Positions 32,621 to 42,176 of a stretch of DNA of 64,000 nt are shown here, piece after piece (position 1 is the first letter of the stretch; the number at the start of each line of letters is the position of its first letter). This stretch comes from Pedobacter insulae (GTDB taxonomy: Bacteria; Bacteroidota; Bacteroidia; Sphingobacteriales; Sphingobacteriaceae), in NCBI RefSeq assembly GCF_900113525.1, contig NZ_FOPP01000011.1:78208-142207 (forward strand). Reading direction: 5' to 3'. Under the pieces are notes generated by a model, which worked only from the letters and a program-made list of their open reading frames with translations, was not told the DNA's origin and did no database searches. The position numbers and the translations under genes were made by a program.

Positions 32621-34129
32621 TTAAAGCATTGTTAATATCTCATCAACATATTCCCTATCGTTCGCCAGGCGTGGAACCTTATGCTGGCCACCTAGTTTTC
32701 CACGTTGCTTAAGCCAATTGTAAAAGGTATTGGTTGGCACATTATGCACTTTTGGCCTTTTTAAAGCCATATCCTTAAAACGTTTAGCATCGTAATCGGA
32801 ATTGATTTCCCTTAGCGTCTGATCCATTATATCAATGAATAATTCAAAATTGCTGGGCTGAGTTTCAAATTCGATGATCCATTCATGTCCGCCTGCTTCT
32901 TCACCTTTAAAGTATATGGGACAAGCGGTGTAATCTCTTATTTTCGCTGAGGTAGCTTCGCATGCCTTTGCCAGTGCTTGTTCGGCATTGTCGATGATCA
33001 CTTCTTCGCCAAAGGCATTGATGAAGTGCTTGGTTCGACCTGTTATCTTAATTCTAAAGGGATGAATAGAGGTGAATTGCACGGTATCTCCAATCAGATA
33101 TCTCCATAGCCCGGCATTAGTAGAAATGATGATCGCATAATTTTTATGGAGTTCCACTTGGTCTAAAGAAAGTGTTTTGGGCTGTTCAGCTCCAATATTT
33201 TCTAAGGGTAAAAACTCATAATAAATCCCATAATCGAGCATCAAAAGTAATTCTTCAGACTGATCTTGATCCTGTATGCCGAAAAAGCCTTCCGAGGCAT
33301 TATAGGTTTCCAAATAATACATGTTTGGAGAAGGTATCAATTCTTTGAACTGCTCTCGATAGGGTCCGAAATTTACTGCGCCATGGAAATATAACTCCAA
33401 ATTAGGCCATACTTCCAGCAAATTCTTTTTTCCGGTAATTTCCAGAACTTTTTTCGCTAAAACAATCGTCCAAGTAGGAACACCAGCAATATTGGTTACG
33501 TTTTCTTTGATGGTGGCTTCAGCCATTTTATCCATCTTTTCTTCGTAATTGTCCATTAAAGCAATCGAAATATTAGGCGTTCGATAATATTCTGCCCACA
33601 TGGGAAGGTTTTTAATCAGCACCGCTGAAAGGTCTCCGAAATGTATATCATCACAGAGTTGATTAATTTGATGACTGCCCCCGAGTACCAATCCTTTTCC
33701 CGTAAACATTTGGGTATCTGGTCTGTGATTGCAATAAATCGAAATCATATCCTTTCCGCCTTTAAAATGACATTCTGCTAGAGCTTCCTCAGAGACAGGA
33801 ATAAATTTACTTCTATCGCTTGTTGTACCCGACGATTTAGCAAACCATTTTATTTCTGATGGCCATAGTACATTCTGCTCACCTTTGAGCATCCGTTCGA
33901 TATAGGGTTTTAGCGTATCGTAATTTTGGATAGGAACGCGTTCTTTATATTCGGCTACCGTTAAAATAGATTTGTAATCATACTGCTTTCCCCATTCGGT
34001 ATTTTGGGCGCTTGCAATTAAGCTGTGTAACCATTCCTCCTGCACATCTAATGGATACTTCATAAAAAGCTCAATCTGATGGATGCGCTTCTTCATGTAC
34101 CAGGTAAATATTGAATTAACAATTGCCAT
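32621..34129 (-). CDS. GH3-family acyl-adenylating protein
   Basis: A 502-residue protein of the GH3 (auxin-responsive promoter) family. The ATP-binding loop is WFAKSSGTTSDRSKFIPVS near residue 97. Further typical blocks are VPTWTIVLAKKVLE near 215, YLETYNASEGFFGIQDQD near 285 and WRYLIGDTVQFTS near 335. Plant GH3 enzymes adenylate jasmonate or auxin and transfer them to amino acids; the role of the bacterial homologues, common in Bacteroidota, is unknown. It starts 11 nt after lptB and is probably cotranscribed with recJ and lptB. Confidence 0.9.
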   Translation of the reverse strand: MAIVNSIFTWYMKKRIHQIELFMKYPLDVQEEWLHSLIASAQNTEWGKQYDYKSILTVAEYKERVPIQNYDTLKPYIERMLKGEQNVLWPSEIKWFAKSSGTTSDRSKFIPVSEEALAECHFKGGKDMISIYCNHRPDTQMFTGKGLVLGGSHQINQLCDDIHFGDLSAVLIKNLPMWAEYYRTPNISIALMDNYEEKMDKMAEATIKENVTNIAGVPTWTIVLAKKVLEITGKKNLLEVWPNLELYFHGAVNFGPYREQFKELIPSPNMYYLETYNASEGFFGIQDQDQSEELLLMLDYGIYYEFLPLENIGAEQPKTLSLDQVELHKNYAIIISTNAGLWRYLIGDTVQFTSIHPFRIKITGRTKHFINAFGEEVIIDNAEQALAKACEATSAKIRDYTACPIYFKGEEAGGHEWIIEFETQPSNFELFIDIMDQTLREINSDYDAKRFKDMALKRPKVHNVPTNTFYNWLKQRGKLGGQHKVPRLANDREYVDEILTML

Positions 34130-34140
34130 TGAATAGATTT

Positions 34141-34875
34141 TTATAGCTTTTTTCTGCGTAGTACAAAGTTCGAACCTAAATATACTTTTCTTACCATTTC
34201 GTTGGCAGCTAACACCTCTGGTGTGCCAGACTCAAGGATTTTACCTTCAAAGAGTAAATAAGCACGGTCGGTAATAGATAAGGTTTCCTGTACATTGTGA
34301 TCGGTAATCAGGATTCCGATGTTTTTGTCTTTTAAACGGGCTACAATAGTTTGAATTTCCTCTACCGCAATAGGGTCAACACCAGCGAAAGGCTCATCTA
34401 GTAGAATAAAATTTGGATTTGCAGCAAGTGCTCTGGCTATTTCCGTCCGCCTGCGTTCGCCCCCGGAGAGTAGATCGCCTCTGTTTTTTCTAACTTTGTG
34501 CAAACTGAACTCGTTGATTAGTTCTTCCAATTTTTCTCGGCGCTCTTCTTTACCCATATTGGTCATCTCTAAGATGGCCATAATATTATCTTCTACCGTT
34601 AATTTCCTAAAAACACTAGCTTCCTGTGCTAAATAACCTATGCCTTTTTGTGCTCGGCGATACATTGGGTCTTTAGTAATATTTTCGCCTTCCAGATAGA
34701 TATTGCCCTCATTTGGTTTTATCAACCCAACAATCATATAAAATGAAGTTGTTTTTCCTGCACCATTTGGCCCAAGTAACCCAACAATTTCTCCCTGACT
34801 TACTTCAAAAGAAACATCATTTACAACAGTGCGTTGTTTATATTTTTTAACCAGATTCTCGGCTTTTAAAATCAT
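34141..34875 (-). CDS. lptB: LPS export ABC transporter ATP-binding protein LptB
   Basis: A 244-residue ABC ATPase that powers lipopolysaccharide extraction with LptF and LptG. Walker A is [19 protein letters not shown] near 33, Q-loop AQEASVF near 86, signature [17 protein letters not shown] near 138 and Walker [16 protein letters not shown] near 158, with [11 protein letters not shown] (H-loop) near 195. The close match of [18 protein letters not shown] and FAGVDPIAV to LptB makes the assignment firm. It overlaps recJ by 4 bp (ATGA). No other lpt gene is in the window. Confidence 0.94.
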   Translation of the reverse strand: MILKAENLVKKYKQRTVVNDVSFEVSQGEIVGLLGPNGAGKTTSFYMIVGLIKPNEGNIYLEGENITKDPMYRRAQKGIGYLAQEASVFRKLTVEDNIMAILEMTNMGKEERREKLEELINEFSLHKVRKNRGDLLSGGERRRTEIARALAANPNFILLDEPFAGVDPIAVEEIQTIVARLKDKNIGILITDHNVQETLSITDRAYLLFEGKILESGTPEVLAANEMVRKVYLGSNFVLRRKKL

Positions 34876-36569
34876 GCTATTTTTATTCCTTTAATATTTA
34901 ATTGCAATCTTCTTTTTTCTTTCCATACATTCTCTTCAATCATATAGCATATAGAAAATAATGTATTTGGCCTTAGTAACTCCTCGAAGTTCGCTAAGCC
35001 AAAGGCAATGCTTTCAAAAATAGCTGAATTTTGTTGTTTTACACTTAACTTTAAATGATTTGTGCCAACAATTTGCGGAAAACCTATCAGGCTAACGCCG
35101 TGGCTAACAAAAGTTGGGTTCATATTTGATGGTCCGAAGGGTCCCATTTGTGTTAAAATACGATAAAACTTCGAATCTATTTGTGCCAAATCAATCTCTG
35201 CATCAATCAGTATTTCCGGAATTAATAGATCAGGATGAATAGTTGCGGCAACTACAGTTTCAAATTTTTGAGAGAATGACTGCAGGTTTTCCGGTTTTAA
35301 GGTCAACCCCGCTGCAAATTTATGCCCGCCAAATTGCTCTAGCAGATCTGAGCACGCTACAAGTGCCTCATAAAGATCGTAGCCAACAACTGAACGGGCT
35401 GAACCGGTATAAAATCCGTTCGACTCCGTTAAAACAATAGTGGGCCGGTAATATTTTTCCGTTAAGCGGGAGGCTACAATTCCGATCACGCCTTTATTCC
35501 AATCTTGTTGGTACACCACCGTTGTTTTTCGATGAATAAGCTCCTCATTTTCTTCAATAAGGGCTAAAGCTTCTAAGGTAATATGTTGGTCAAATGATTT
35601 ACGATCGGTATTCTGTGCGTTAATTAAATTGCTTTGTACTAATGCAATATCGCCTTCACAAAGCAACATTTTTACCGCTTCGTTGCCATGCCCCATTCGT
35701 CCCGCCGCATTAATACGAGGGGCAAGTATAAAAACAACATCGGTAATGGTATAGTGGGTTGTTTTGTTGGCAATTTCCATTAAGGCTTTTAAACCCCTAC
35801 AAGGATTTTCATTGAGTTTTAACAAGCCATAATGGGCAAGTACTCTATTTTCATCAACTATGGGCACAATATCTGCAGCAATGCTCACCATGGCCAAATC
35901 TAAATATTGCGTGTAAAGTTCGTCTGGCAGGTTCATCGCTTCGCAATAGGCCTGAGCTAATTTAAACCCAATTCCGCAGCCCGACAATTCTTTGAATGGA
36001 TAGCCACAGTCTTTTTGTTTCGGATCTAATACCGCAATAGCCGAAGGGATTTCATTTCCTGGTAAATGGTGATCGCAAATGATAAAATCTATTCCCAGGC
36101 CTTTTGCATAGTCGACTTTATCAACCGAACGAATGCCGCAATCTAATGCGATGATTAAACTGAAATTATGCTCACTGGCATAATCGATCCCTAAAGTAGA
36201 AATGCCATAACCCTCTTTATGCCTGTCGGGTATATAATAAGCAATGTTATTGGTGAATTGGCTGAAGAAACTGTAGGTTAAGGCCACAGCCGTAGTACCA
36301 TCTACATCGTAGTCGCCATAAACCATTATTTTCTCTTCCCTTTCTAGCGCCAATTTAATCCGGTCAATGGCTGTTTCCATACCCTTCATTAAAAAAGGGT
36401 CGTGCAGGTGTGTTAATTGCGGTCTAAAAAAGTAGCGTGCTTCTTCAAAGTTTGAAATTCCCCTCTGTGCTAGAATTTGAGCCAGACTTCGATCAATATT
36501 CAATTCGCGGGCAAGTAGATCGCTCAATCTCAGATCACCTTGTTCAACTTGCGCCCATCTTTTTTCCAT
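34872..36569 (-). CDS. recJ: Single-stranded-DNA-specific exonuclease RecJ
   Basis: A 565-residue DHH exonuclease that degrades ssDNA 5'-3' in recombination and mismatch repair. Motifs: [16 protein letters not shown] near residue 75, ALDCGIRS near 135, the DHH motif [11 protein letters not shown] near 158, [13 protein letters not shown] near 285 and the DHHA1 [12 protein letters not shown] near 415; a C-terminal OB-fold region follows. MEKRWAQ at 36569 is taken as the start because the eight extra upstream residues lack family character. It opens the recJ-lptB-GH3 run. A 14-bp palindrome lies about 20 bp upstream. Confidence 0.94.
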   Translation of the reverse strand: MEKRWAQVEQGDLRLSDLLARELNIDRSLAQILAQRGISNFEEARYFFRPQLTHLHDPFLMKGMETAIDRIKLALEREEKIMVYGDYDVDGTTAVALTYSFFSQFTNNIAYYIPDRHKEGYGISTLGIDYASEHNFSLIIALDCGIRSVDKVDYAKGLGIDFIICDHHLPGNEIPSAIAVLDPKQKDCGYPFKELSGCGIGFKLAQAYCEAMNLPDELYTQYLDLAMVSIAADIVPIVDENRVLAHYGLLKLNENPCRGLKALMEIANKTTHYTITDVVFILAPRINAAGRMGHGNEAVKMLLCEGDIALVQSNLINAQNTDRKSFDQHITLEALALIEENEELIHRKTTVVYQQDWNKGVIGIVASRLTEKYYRPTIVLTESNGFYTGSARSVVGYDLYEALVACSDLLEQFGGHKFAAGLTLKPENLQSFSQKFETVVAATIHPDLLIPEILIDAEIDLAQIDSKFYRILTQMGPFGPSNMNPTFVSHGVSLIGFPQIVGTNHLKLSVKQQNSAIFESIAFGLANFEELLRPNTLFSICYMIEENVWKEKRRLQLNIKGIKIA

Positions 36570-36588
36570 CTTTACTGTTTCTTTGATA

Positions 36589-36602
36589 AACAATTAATTG
36601 TT
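36589..36602. promoter_or_regulatory. Perfect 14-bp palindrome upstream of recJ
   Basis: AACAATTAATTGTT, a perfect palindrome in the 118-bp divergent region between recJ and an MBL-fold gene. It could be an operator, but AT-rich palindromes arise easily by chance. Confidence 0.35.
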
Positions 36603-36647
36603 AAAGCATAGATACAAAAAAGAGATGAATTAATCCCCGTTCGTCCT

Positions 36648-36655
36648 TATATTTG
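36648..36655 (+). promoter_or_regulatory. Candidate -7 element of the MBL-fold gene
   Basis: TATATTTG, exact consensus, 32 nt before the ATG at 36688. A second, weaker candidate TATCTTTT (36673-36680) ends 7 nt before the ATG. Confidence 0.5.
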
Positions 36656-36687
36656 CTTCAATATTTCTTATATATCTTTTCTCGCCT

Positions 36688-37458
36688 ATGCCGATGCAAG
36701 TTTTTACGTTAAATGAAGGTTCTTATTCTGTAGATTCCACTAAGAAATTTATACCATTTGATCCTTTGAAGGACAATCCGAAAGACAGACCTGCTTCTTT
36801 ATTTATCCATGTCCAACCTTTTTTAGTTAAGTTGGATAACCAATTGATTTTATTGGATACAGGTTTGGGCTATAGCGATGAAGCAGGGGAGTTGCATTTA
36901 CATAAAAATATTAAGAAGGCAGGATTTGACCCGCAGGACGTAGATTTAGTGCTGATGTCGCATTTGCACTTCGATCATTCAGGAGGCATGGTACATCATT
37001 TGGGAGAAAAGATGGAGCTTAGTTTCCCGAATGCTACTTATGTAATGCAAAGAGAAGAATGGGAAACTGCATTTACGAGCTCGTCCTCCTCTTATCATAC
37101 AGAGATTTTTGATTTTTTGCAGCGCAATGCCCAGTTGAAATTTGTGGAGGGTACTGGTAAATTAAACGATCAAATTAGTTTCGAACTAACGGGTGCGCAT
37201 TGCCCTTTTCATCAGGTTTTTTTGATGGATGATGGGGTAGATAAGGTGTTTTTTGGGGGTGATGTGTTGCCAGAGCCTGAAGAATTGATTCGCAAGTTCA
37301 TTGCTAAGTACGACTTCGATGGCCGAAAAGCCATGGAGTTACGGGATGAATACGGTAAAAAGGCAGTGTCAGAACATTGGAAATGCCTGTTTTATCACTC
37401 CAAATCTAAAACTCAAGCTTACATTGAGTTCGAGGACGATCGGTTTAAGATTGTGTAG
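36688..37458 (+). CDS. MBL-fold metallo-hydrolase (lactonase-like)
   Basis: A 256-residue metallo-beta-lactamase-fold enzyme. The metal motif is LMSHLHFDHSGGM near residue 90 (HxHxDH); the later ligands are GAHCPFHQVF near 170 and FFGGDVLPEPEE near 190. The layout resembles the AHL-lactonase/AttM group, but it lacks enough family-specific features to claim quorum quenching. There is no signal peptide. A second ATG two codons later is possible. It is convergent with the receiver gene, 2 bp apart, and stands alone on its strand. Confidence 0.85.
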   Translation: MPMQVFTLNEGSYSVDSTKKFIPFDPLKDNPKDRPASLFIHVQPFLVKLDNQLILLDTGLGYSDEAGELHLHKNIKKAGFDPQDVDLVLMSHLHFDHSGGMVHHLGEKMELSFPNATYVMQREEWETAFTSSSSSYHTEIFDFLQRNAQLKFVEGTGKLNDQISFELTGAHCPFHQVFLMDDGVDKVFFGGDVLPEPEELIRKFIAKYDFDGRKAMELRDEYGKKAVSEHWKCLFYHSKSKTQAYIEFEDDRFKIV

Positions 37459-37460
37459 AT

Positions 37461-37859
37461 TTACCTGATTGCTTTAATCAATTCAGTTAGACGCTCCATG
37501 GAAAGGGGCTTAGAGATAAAACCTCGAACAGTTTTATAGCCTTTTGTTTTTTCAATATCATTTTCATAAACAGAAGATGACAGAATGTACATGTCTACCT
37601 TTTGCTCAATGCTAAGCTCTTCATAGGCCTCAATAAACTCCCAGCCGTTCATAACCGGCATATTGATGTCAATTAACACTAAACTTGGTAGAGGTTTATT
37701 TTGGGAGATGGTATCAGTTAGATAATCTATCGCCTGTTGCCCATTGTTTCTGGCTATCATATCAATATTGAAGCCTGTTTTTTCAACAATCTTTTTAATG
37801 ATGAATATGTTGATATCATCATCATCAATAACTAAAAGGTTGAGCTTGGAATCTGACAT
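37461..37859 (-). CDS. Stand-alone response regulator receiver protein
   Basis: A 132-residue single REC domain with no output domain. The acidic pair is VIDDDDINIFII near residue 12, the phospho-acceptor Asp is in LVLIDINMPVMNG near 64, Thr/Ser in YILSSSVYEND near 93 and Lys in GFISKPLS near 117. Such single-domain regulators pass phosphate in relays or act on partners directly. No kinase gene is adjacent; the hybrid kinases at 44-50 kb are candidate partners only in the sense that they are nearby. Confidence 0.92.
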   Translation of the reverse strand: MSDSKLNLLVIDDDDINIFIIKKIVEKTGFNIDMIARNNGQQAIDYLTDTISQNKPLPSLVLIDINMPVMNGWEFIEAYEELSIEQKVDMYILSSSVYENDIEKTKGYKTVRGFISKPLSMERLTELIKAIR

Positions 37860-37931
37860 TTGATGAGTTATGTAGCTATAGCGTTAAAGGTATATATTGA
37901 AAGTCGAATTAACAAATCCGTTTTCAACAAA

Positions 37932-37988
37932 AAAAGCAATCCTCACTTTGACAAACTTTTAAAGTTTGCTAAAGTGAGGATTGCTTTT
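37932..37988 (-). terminator. Long nested terminator hairpin after the YceI gene
   Basis: Perfect 18-bp arms AAAAGCAATCCTCACTTT / AAAGTGAGGATTGCTTTT enclose a second hairpin (CAAACTTT / AAAGTTTG). On the minus strand it runs into seven T. Unusually long for a terminator. Confidence 0.85.
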
Positions 37989-38007
37989 AAGCAAAAATAA
38001 AACAGGC

Positions 38008-38604
38008 TTATTTTTTCACCACTAATTTTACAGAGATTGTGAAAATATCTTCGATCATTTTATTGCCTATGTCAGAAAATACTGATTTGGACCTGTATTC
38101 AATACCATATTTAGTACGATCTATTTCAATTTTATCAGCCACTGCAGTAACTGTTTTATCAGCGTTCCAAGTTATTGTGGCTGGGAAAGTGATTGAATTG
38201 GTTTTTCCTTTGATCGTTAAATCTCCGGTAACATTTACGTTAGCACCGTTACCCTGAATTTTTTTAATAGTAAAGCTTGACGTTGGGAATTTCTCAACAC
38301 CAAAAAAATCATCGGCTTTCAGGTGTTTGTCTAACCCTGCATTCGGTTTTTCATTGTCCATTGTTTTAATACTACTCATATTAGCAACAAATCCACCGCC
38401 AGCTAATTTTTTTCCCGAAAATATTAAACTTCCAGAAGTTAAATCAATAAATCCAGTATGTCCGCCAACTAATTTTTTTGCTTCCCAAGAAATACTAGAT
38501 TTTGTTAAATCTACTGTGTAAGTATCTGCTTTTGGTGTAAAGGCTAAGAAAGAACCACATGCTATAACAGCTACTGCTAAAATTGTACTAAGTTTTAATT
38601 TCAT
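38008..38604 (-). CDS. YceI family periplasmic lipid-binding protein
   Basis: A 198-residue protein with a signal peptide (about 1-25, MKLKLSTILAVAVIACGSFLAF) and a YceI lipocalin-like barrel: DTYTVDLTKSSISWEAKKLVGG near 27, HTGFIDLTSGSL, FPTSSFTIKKIQGN and TIKGKTNSITFPATI. YceI proteins bind polyisoprenoid or other amphiphiles in a long hydrophobic channel. The precise ligand is unknown. It has its own promoter (TATCTTTA at 38625-38632, 20 nt upstream) and a strong terminator. Confidence 0.92.
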   Translation of the reverse strand: MKLKLSTILAVAVIACGSFLAFTPKADTYTVDLTKSSISWEAKKLVGGHTGFIDLTSGSLIFSGKKLAGGGFVANMSSIKTMDNEKPNAGLDKHLKADDFFGVEKFPTSSFTIKKIQGNGANVNVTGDLTIKGKTNSITFPATITWNADKTVTAVADKIEIDRTKYGIEYRSKSVFSDIGNKMIEDIFTISVKLVVKK

Positions 38605-38624
38605 TTTAATTATTTTAATTGAGG

Positions 38625-38632
38625 TAAAGATA
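38625..38632 (-). promoter_or_regulatory. -7 element of the YceI gene
   Basis: TATCTTTA on the minus strand, one base from consensus, 20 nt before the ATG. Confidence 0.5.
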
Positions 38633-38705
38633 TTTGTTTTTTATGGATGCTTTCTTATCCTATGGTAAGAATTGAAAAAAGTGATAAGGTTTAATTGGAA
38701 GCGCT

Positions 38706-41700
38706 TTATTGCTGCGGACCAAAGTATAAACTAAATCTGCTATACAATTCGTTGTATTTTTTCTCCAGATCCTGGGCTAGTTTAGTTTGCTGGTATTGGG
38801 CTGCAACTTTAGCCATCGGTTCTAAACCATAAACTAAAGCGATTTGCACATTTTGTCCGCCAACCAAAATGCCTTTACTCTTGGAAACATCGGCCAGATA
38901 ACTAATTTCTTTTTGGATATACTCAGCGGATTTTTTGAGCAGTTCGTTTGCTTTTGCTGTTTCTCCTAAAATATAAAGGTTCTGTGCTCTGGTGGCAACA
39001 CTCATCATTGTTCTAATTCCATAAATTTTAGTCGGCATTACCTCATCGTATTTACGAACTACTTTCTTAGCGTCTTCTAATCTGCCAGCTTTAATTAAAC
39101 CCGTAGTTAAGTTGTTAAATATATTATTAAAGATAGAAATATCATCTGCCGACTGAGAATCTAAATAGGTGGCATTTTTCACATTACCCCATTTAAATTT
39201 ATTCATTACGTGGTTATACATGGGATCTAAATTAATAGGTTGGTCGCCAGTGTCATTTAAGCTGTCAGGTTTTAATGGCAATAGACGTAAAGCTAATCCT
39301 TCAGAATATAGATAATTATCTAGTCCATTAAATTGTTCAGAAGGTACTGTGCTACAAAAATAAATCGGACGTTTCCAGTTGTTATGAGCCAAGATATCAA
39401 ACATGGCTAAGGTGCCTTTTGTTACATAGCCTTTGTTGAACTTCCATTCTAGGCTTGGTGCAATTTTATCTGCAGCATCCGCTGGAAGTGTACCCGTACT
39501 GATTACATCCTCTGGGTTAACCGTTAGTTTGAAGTTCTTAGTAGGAATAAAATTTGTTTTGCTGCCATCGCTTAGCGCTAACTTATCTGATTCGTTTTCA
39601 GAAAGTAGCAGTTCCACAATTTGTTTAAGCTCCACGGACTCGGCGATTTTATAATCCTGATAATACATGACATCACGAACACCTGACACATATTGGTTTG
39701 GTTTCATAGAAAGAGGCAATGCTTCTGACTCATGAACTTTTCGTTTCATATTGTTGATATACCAATCGGTATCAAAAAGACTCAAATTTACCAAGCGAAT
39801 ATCCGGACGGATATTTTCTACCTCCTGGGCATACCAGAGCGGGTAGGTATCATTATCACCATAAGTAAATAAAATAGCGTTTGGCGCACAGGATTCAAGA
39901 TAGCTTACTGCAATATCATGTGGAACCATTTTACTTGAGCGATCATGATCATCCCAACCTTGTACTGCCATAATTATTGGTGCACAGCCCAAAGCAATTA
40001 CTGTAGCTCCTATTGCCGCTGTTTGCGGAGTAAGTTTTTTGGCTAGCCATTCCCTAATGGCCAATACGCCCAATCCAATCCATATGGCAAATGCATAAAA
40101 CGACCCAACATAAGCGTAATCTCGTTCACGAGGTTCTAAAGGTTTCTGATTTAAGTATAATACGATGGCCATTCCCGTAAAGAAAAATAAAAGCCCAATA
40201 ATACCAGCATCTTTCTGATTGCGTTTAAAGTGCCATATTGCTCCTAAAATTCCTAAAATTAGTGGCAAAAAGAAAAAGCGGTTATAGGACTTGCTTTCAA
40301 CAATGGAAGGAGGAAGATTTGTTTGATCTCCTAGCATCATCGCATCCACTGGTTTGATACCACTTAGCCATTGACCTTCGTAAACACTACCCTGACCTTG
40401 GTCGTCATTTTGACGTCCGGCAAAATTCCACATAAAGTAACGCATATACATTAAACCGGTCTGGTATTTCAGGAAGAACCCAAAATTTTTGCCAAAGCCA
40501 GGAAAATCTGTATCACTCAGGTTCATCATGTCTTTATAATAGTCTACATGTCTGGCCTCATCACTATACATTCTTGGGAAAAATACTTGATGCTGTAATC
40601 TTCTAATGCTATCAGGGAAGCCATCATTCTCTCCAAAAACTTGCTTGGTTTTTTTTCCAGCTACCTCATATTTTTTTTCACCTTTTCGGTAAATGGTTCC
40701 AGTTACCTCGCTAATTGGCCTGCTGCCATCATCTTCATATTTAGGGACCGAATTATAATTTTGTCCGAACAAAAGTGGCCTGTCACCGTATTGCTCACGA
40801 TTTAAATAACTTAAAAAAGAGAAAGCGTTATCCGGGTCGCTATTGTTCAGGTTTGGTTTAGCTTGGGCTCTGATAACAATCATTGCGAAAGAAGCATAGC
40901 CGAAAATAACGAGCACAGTAGATACGAGCGCAAGATTTAAAATTCTTTTCTGATGTTTAATTGAATATCTGATGCCCCAAGTGAGCGAGATAATTACGAT
41001 TAAAGCAAATACAAGTACGCCTGATCCAAAACCAAAACCAAGCGTGTTTACAAAGAATAAATCGAAATAAGCGCCAAAAGAAACTAAATATTGAATAATT
41101 CCATACTGAATGATGGCTAAAATTAAAATACCAATTCCAAAAGTCTTAAGAATGCCTTTGGTGGTAGCCTGTCCAGTTTTTCTAAAATAATAAACGAAAG
41201 CAATGGCGGGGATGGTTAATAAGTTTAATAAGTGAATCCCTATGGATAAACCCATGATATAGGCAATAAATAATAACCATTTGTCGGCATGAGGTTCGTC
41301 CGCGATTGCTTCCCATTTTAAAATAGCCCAAAATACAATAGCCGTAAATAGTGAGGATAATGCATATACTTCAGATTCTACTGCTGAGAACCAAAAACTA
41401 TCTGAGAAAGTATAAGCTAGTGCGCCAACAACACCGGCACCCATGATGCTGATCAACTTGGAAGAAGTAAGTTCTTCACCCGTCTTGATCAATACTTTTT
41501 TCGCTAAAGCGGTAATTGTCCAGAACAGAAACAAAATTGTAGCACCGCTTGCAACGGCCGATCCTACATTCATAAAATAGGCAACTTTATTCACATCGCC
41601 CATCGCGAAAAGAGAAAAGAAGCGTTGGATCATTAGGAATAACGGAGCGCCTGGTTGGTGAACAACTTGCATTTTAAATGCGGAAGCAATGAATTCTCCA

Positions 41701-41804
41701 CAATCCCAAAAACTAACCGAGGGTTCTAATGTTAAAATATAGGTTAATGTGGCTATGAAAAAACAAATCCAGCCTATGATATTGTTCGTTTTTGAATAAT
41801 TCAT
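38706..41804 (-). CDS. DUF2723 multi-pass membrane protein, glycosyltransferase-like
   Basis: A 1032-residue protein. The N-terminal half has about 12 membrane helices. Its opening TLEPSVSFWDCGEFIASAF near residue 26, with the acidic D-x-G-E in a loop after the first helix, defines DUF2723 and recalls the catalytic loop of GT-C (PMT-like) glycosyltransferases. A motif QPGAPLFLMIQRFFSLF follows. After residue 620 there is a soluble periplasmic part, including FTYGDNDTYPLWYAQEVENIRPDIR-type sequence near 650, and TPR-like helices at about 900-1032. It may transfer sugars from lipid carriers, possibly in protein O-glycosylation, but this is inference. A CATTTTTG element lies at 41823-41830. Confidence 0.82.
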   Translation of the reverse strand: MNYSKTNNIIGWICFFIATLTYILTLEPSVSFWDCGEFIASAFKMQVVHQPGAPLFLMIQRFFSLFAMGDVNKVAYFMNVGSAVASGATILFLFWTITALAKKVLIKTGEELTSSKLISIMGAGVVGALAYTFSDSFWFSAVESEVYALSSLFTAIVFWAILKWEAIADEPHADKWLLFIAYIMGLSIGIHLLNLLTIPAIAFVYYFRKTGQATTKGILKTFGIGILILAIIQYGIIQYLVSFGAYFDLFFVNTLGFGFGSGVLVFALIVIISLTWGIRYSIKHQKRILNLALVSTVLVIFGYASFAMIVIRAQAKPNLNNSDPDNAFSFLSYLNREQYGDRPLLFGQNYNSVPKYEDDGSRPISEVTGTIYRKGEKKYEVAGKKTKQVFGENDGFPDSIRRLQHQVFFPRMYSDEARHVDYYKDMMNLSDTDFPGFGKNFGFFLKYQTGLMYMRYFMWNFAGRQNDDQGQGSVYEGQWLSGIKPVDAMMLGDQTNLPPSIVESKSYNRFFFLPLILGILGAIWHFKRNQKDAGIIGLLFFFTGMAIVLYLNQKPLEPRERDYAYVGSFYAFAIWIGLGVLAIREWLAKKLTPQTAAIGATVIALGCAPIIMAVQGWDDHDRSSKMVPHDIAVSYLESCAPNAILFTYGDNDTYPLWYAQEVENIRPDIRLVNLSLFDTDWYINNMKRKVHESEALPLSMKPNQYVSGVRDVMYYQDYKIAESVELKQIVELLLSENESDKLALSDGSKTNFIPTKNFKLTVNPEDVISTGTLPADAADKIAPSLEWKFNKGYVTKGTLAMFDILAHNNWKRPIYFCSTVPSEQFNGLDNYLYSEGLALRLLPLKPDSLNDTGDQPINLDPMYNHVMNKFKWGNVKNATYLDSQSADDISIFNNIFNNLTTGLIKAGRLEDAKKVVRKYDEVMPTKIYGIRTMMSVATRAQNLYILGETAKANELLKKSAEYIQKEISYLADVSKSKGILVGGQNVQIALVYGLEPMAKVAAQYQQTKLAQDLEKKYNELYSRFSLYFGPQQ

Positions 41805-41970
41805 GGTATTAATTGGTGATTACAAAAATGTTTAGTGCATGAAATGCAGCCGAAAATAAAGAATTAGATTGATATTAATATAAATATTTAGTGAGATTGA
41901 TAAATTTTTGGCGTTTAAATGCACTTAGAATAGGGTTTTAATAAAAATTTAATTTTTTTTCAATCTAGAC

Positions 41971-42000
41971 TTGCAGCTGTAAAAAATATACGTAAATTTG
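41971..42000 (+). promoter_or_regulatory. Promoter of tRNA-Gln
   Basis: TTG at 41971-41973, a 19-bp spacer and exact-consensus TAAATTTG at 41993-42000, 35 nt before the tRNA. Confidence 0.65.
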
Positions 42001-42035
42001 CATTCCATTTCAGAACAACGTTTGTGATGAAAGAT

Positions 42036-42106
42036 TGTCCGATAGTATAAGGGTAGTACAACGGTTTTTGGTACCGTTTGTCTTGGTTCGAATCCAGGTC
42101 GGACAA
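42036..42106 (+). tRNA. tRNA-Gln (anticodon UUG)
   Basis: A complete cloverleaf can be folded by hand. The acceptor stem is TGTCCGA (42036-42042) with TCGGACA (42099-42105). The anticodon stem is ACGGT/ACCGT, with the 7-base loop TTTTGGT giving anticodon TTG at 42068-42070. The T arm is CTTGG-TTCGAAT-CCAGG, and the discriminator base is A at 42106. CCA is not encoded. An intrinsic terminator follows 10 bp later. Confidence 0.96.
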
Positions 42107-42116
42107 CAATTTTTTT

Positions 42117-42152
42117 TCGGATTGTGAATAAAACCGCAATCCGATTTTTTTT
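42117..42152 (+). terminator. Rho-independent terminator between tRNA-Gln and prs
   Basis: TCGGATTG / CAATCCGA, extendable to 10 bp, with a loop and then eight T. It ends 24 nt before the prs start codon. Confidence 0.85.
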
Positions 42153-42176
42153 AACCAGCATTGATACCCACAAATC

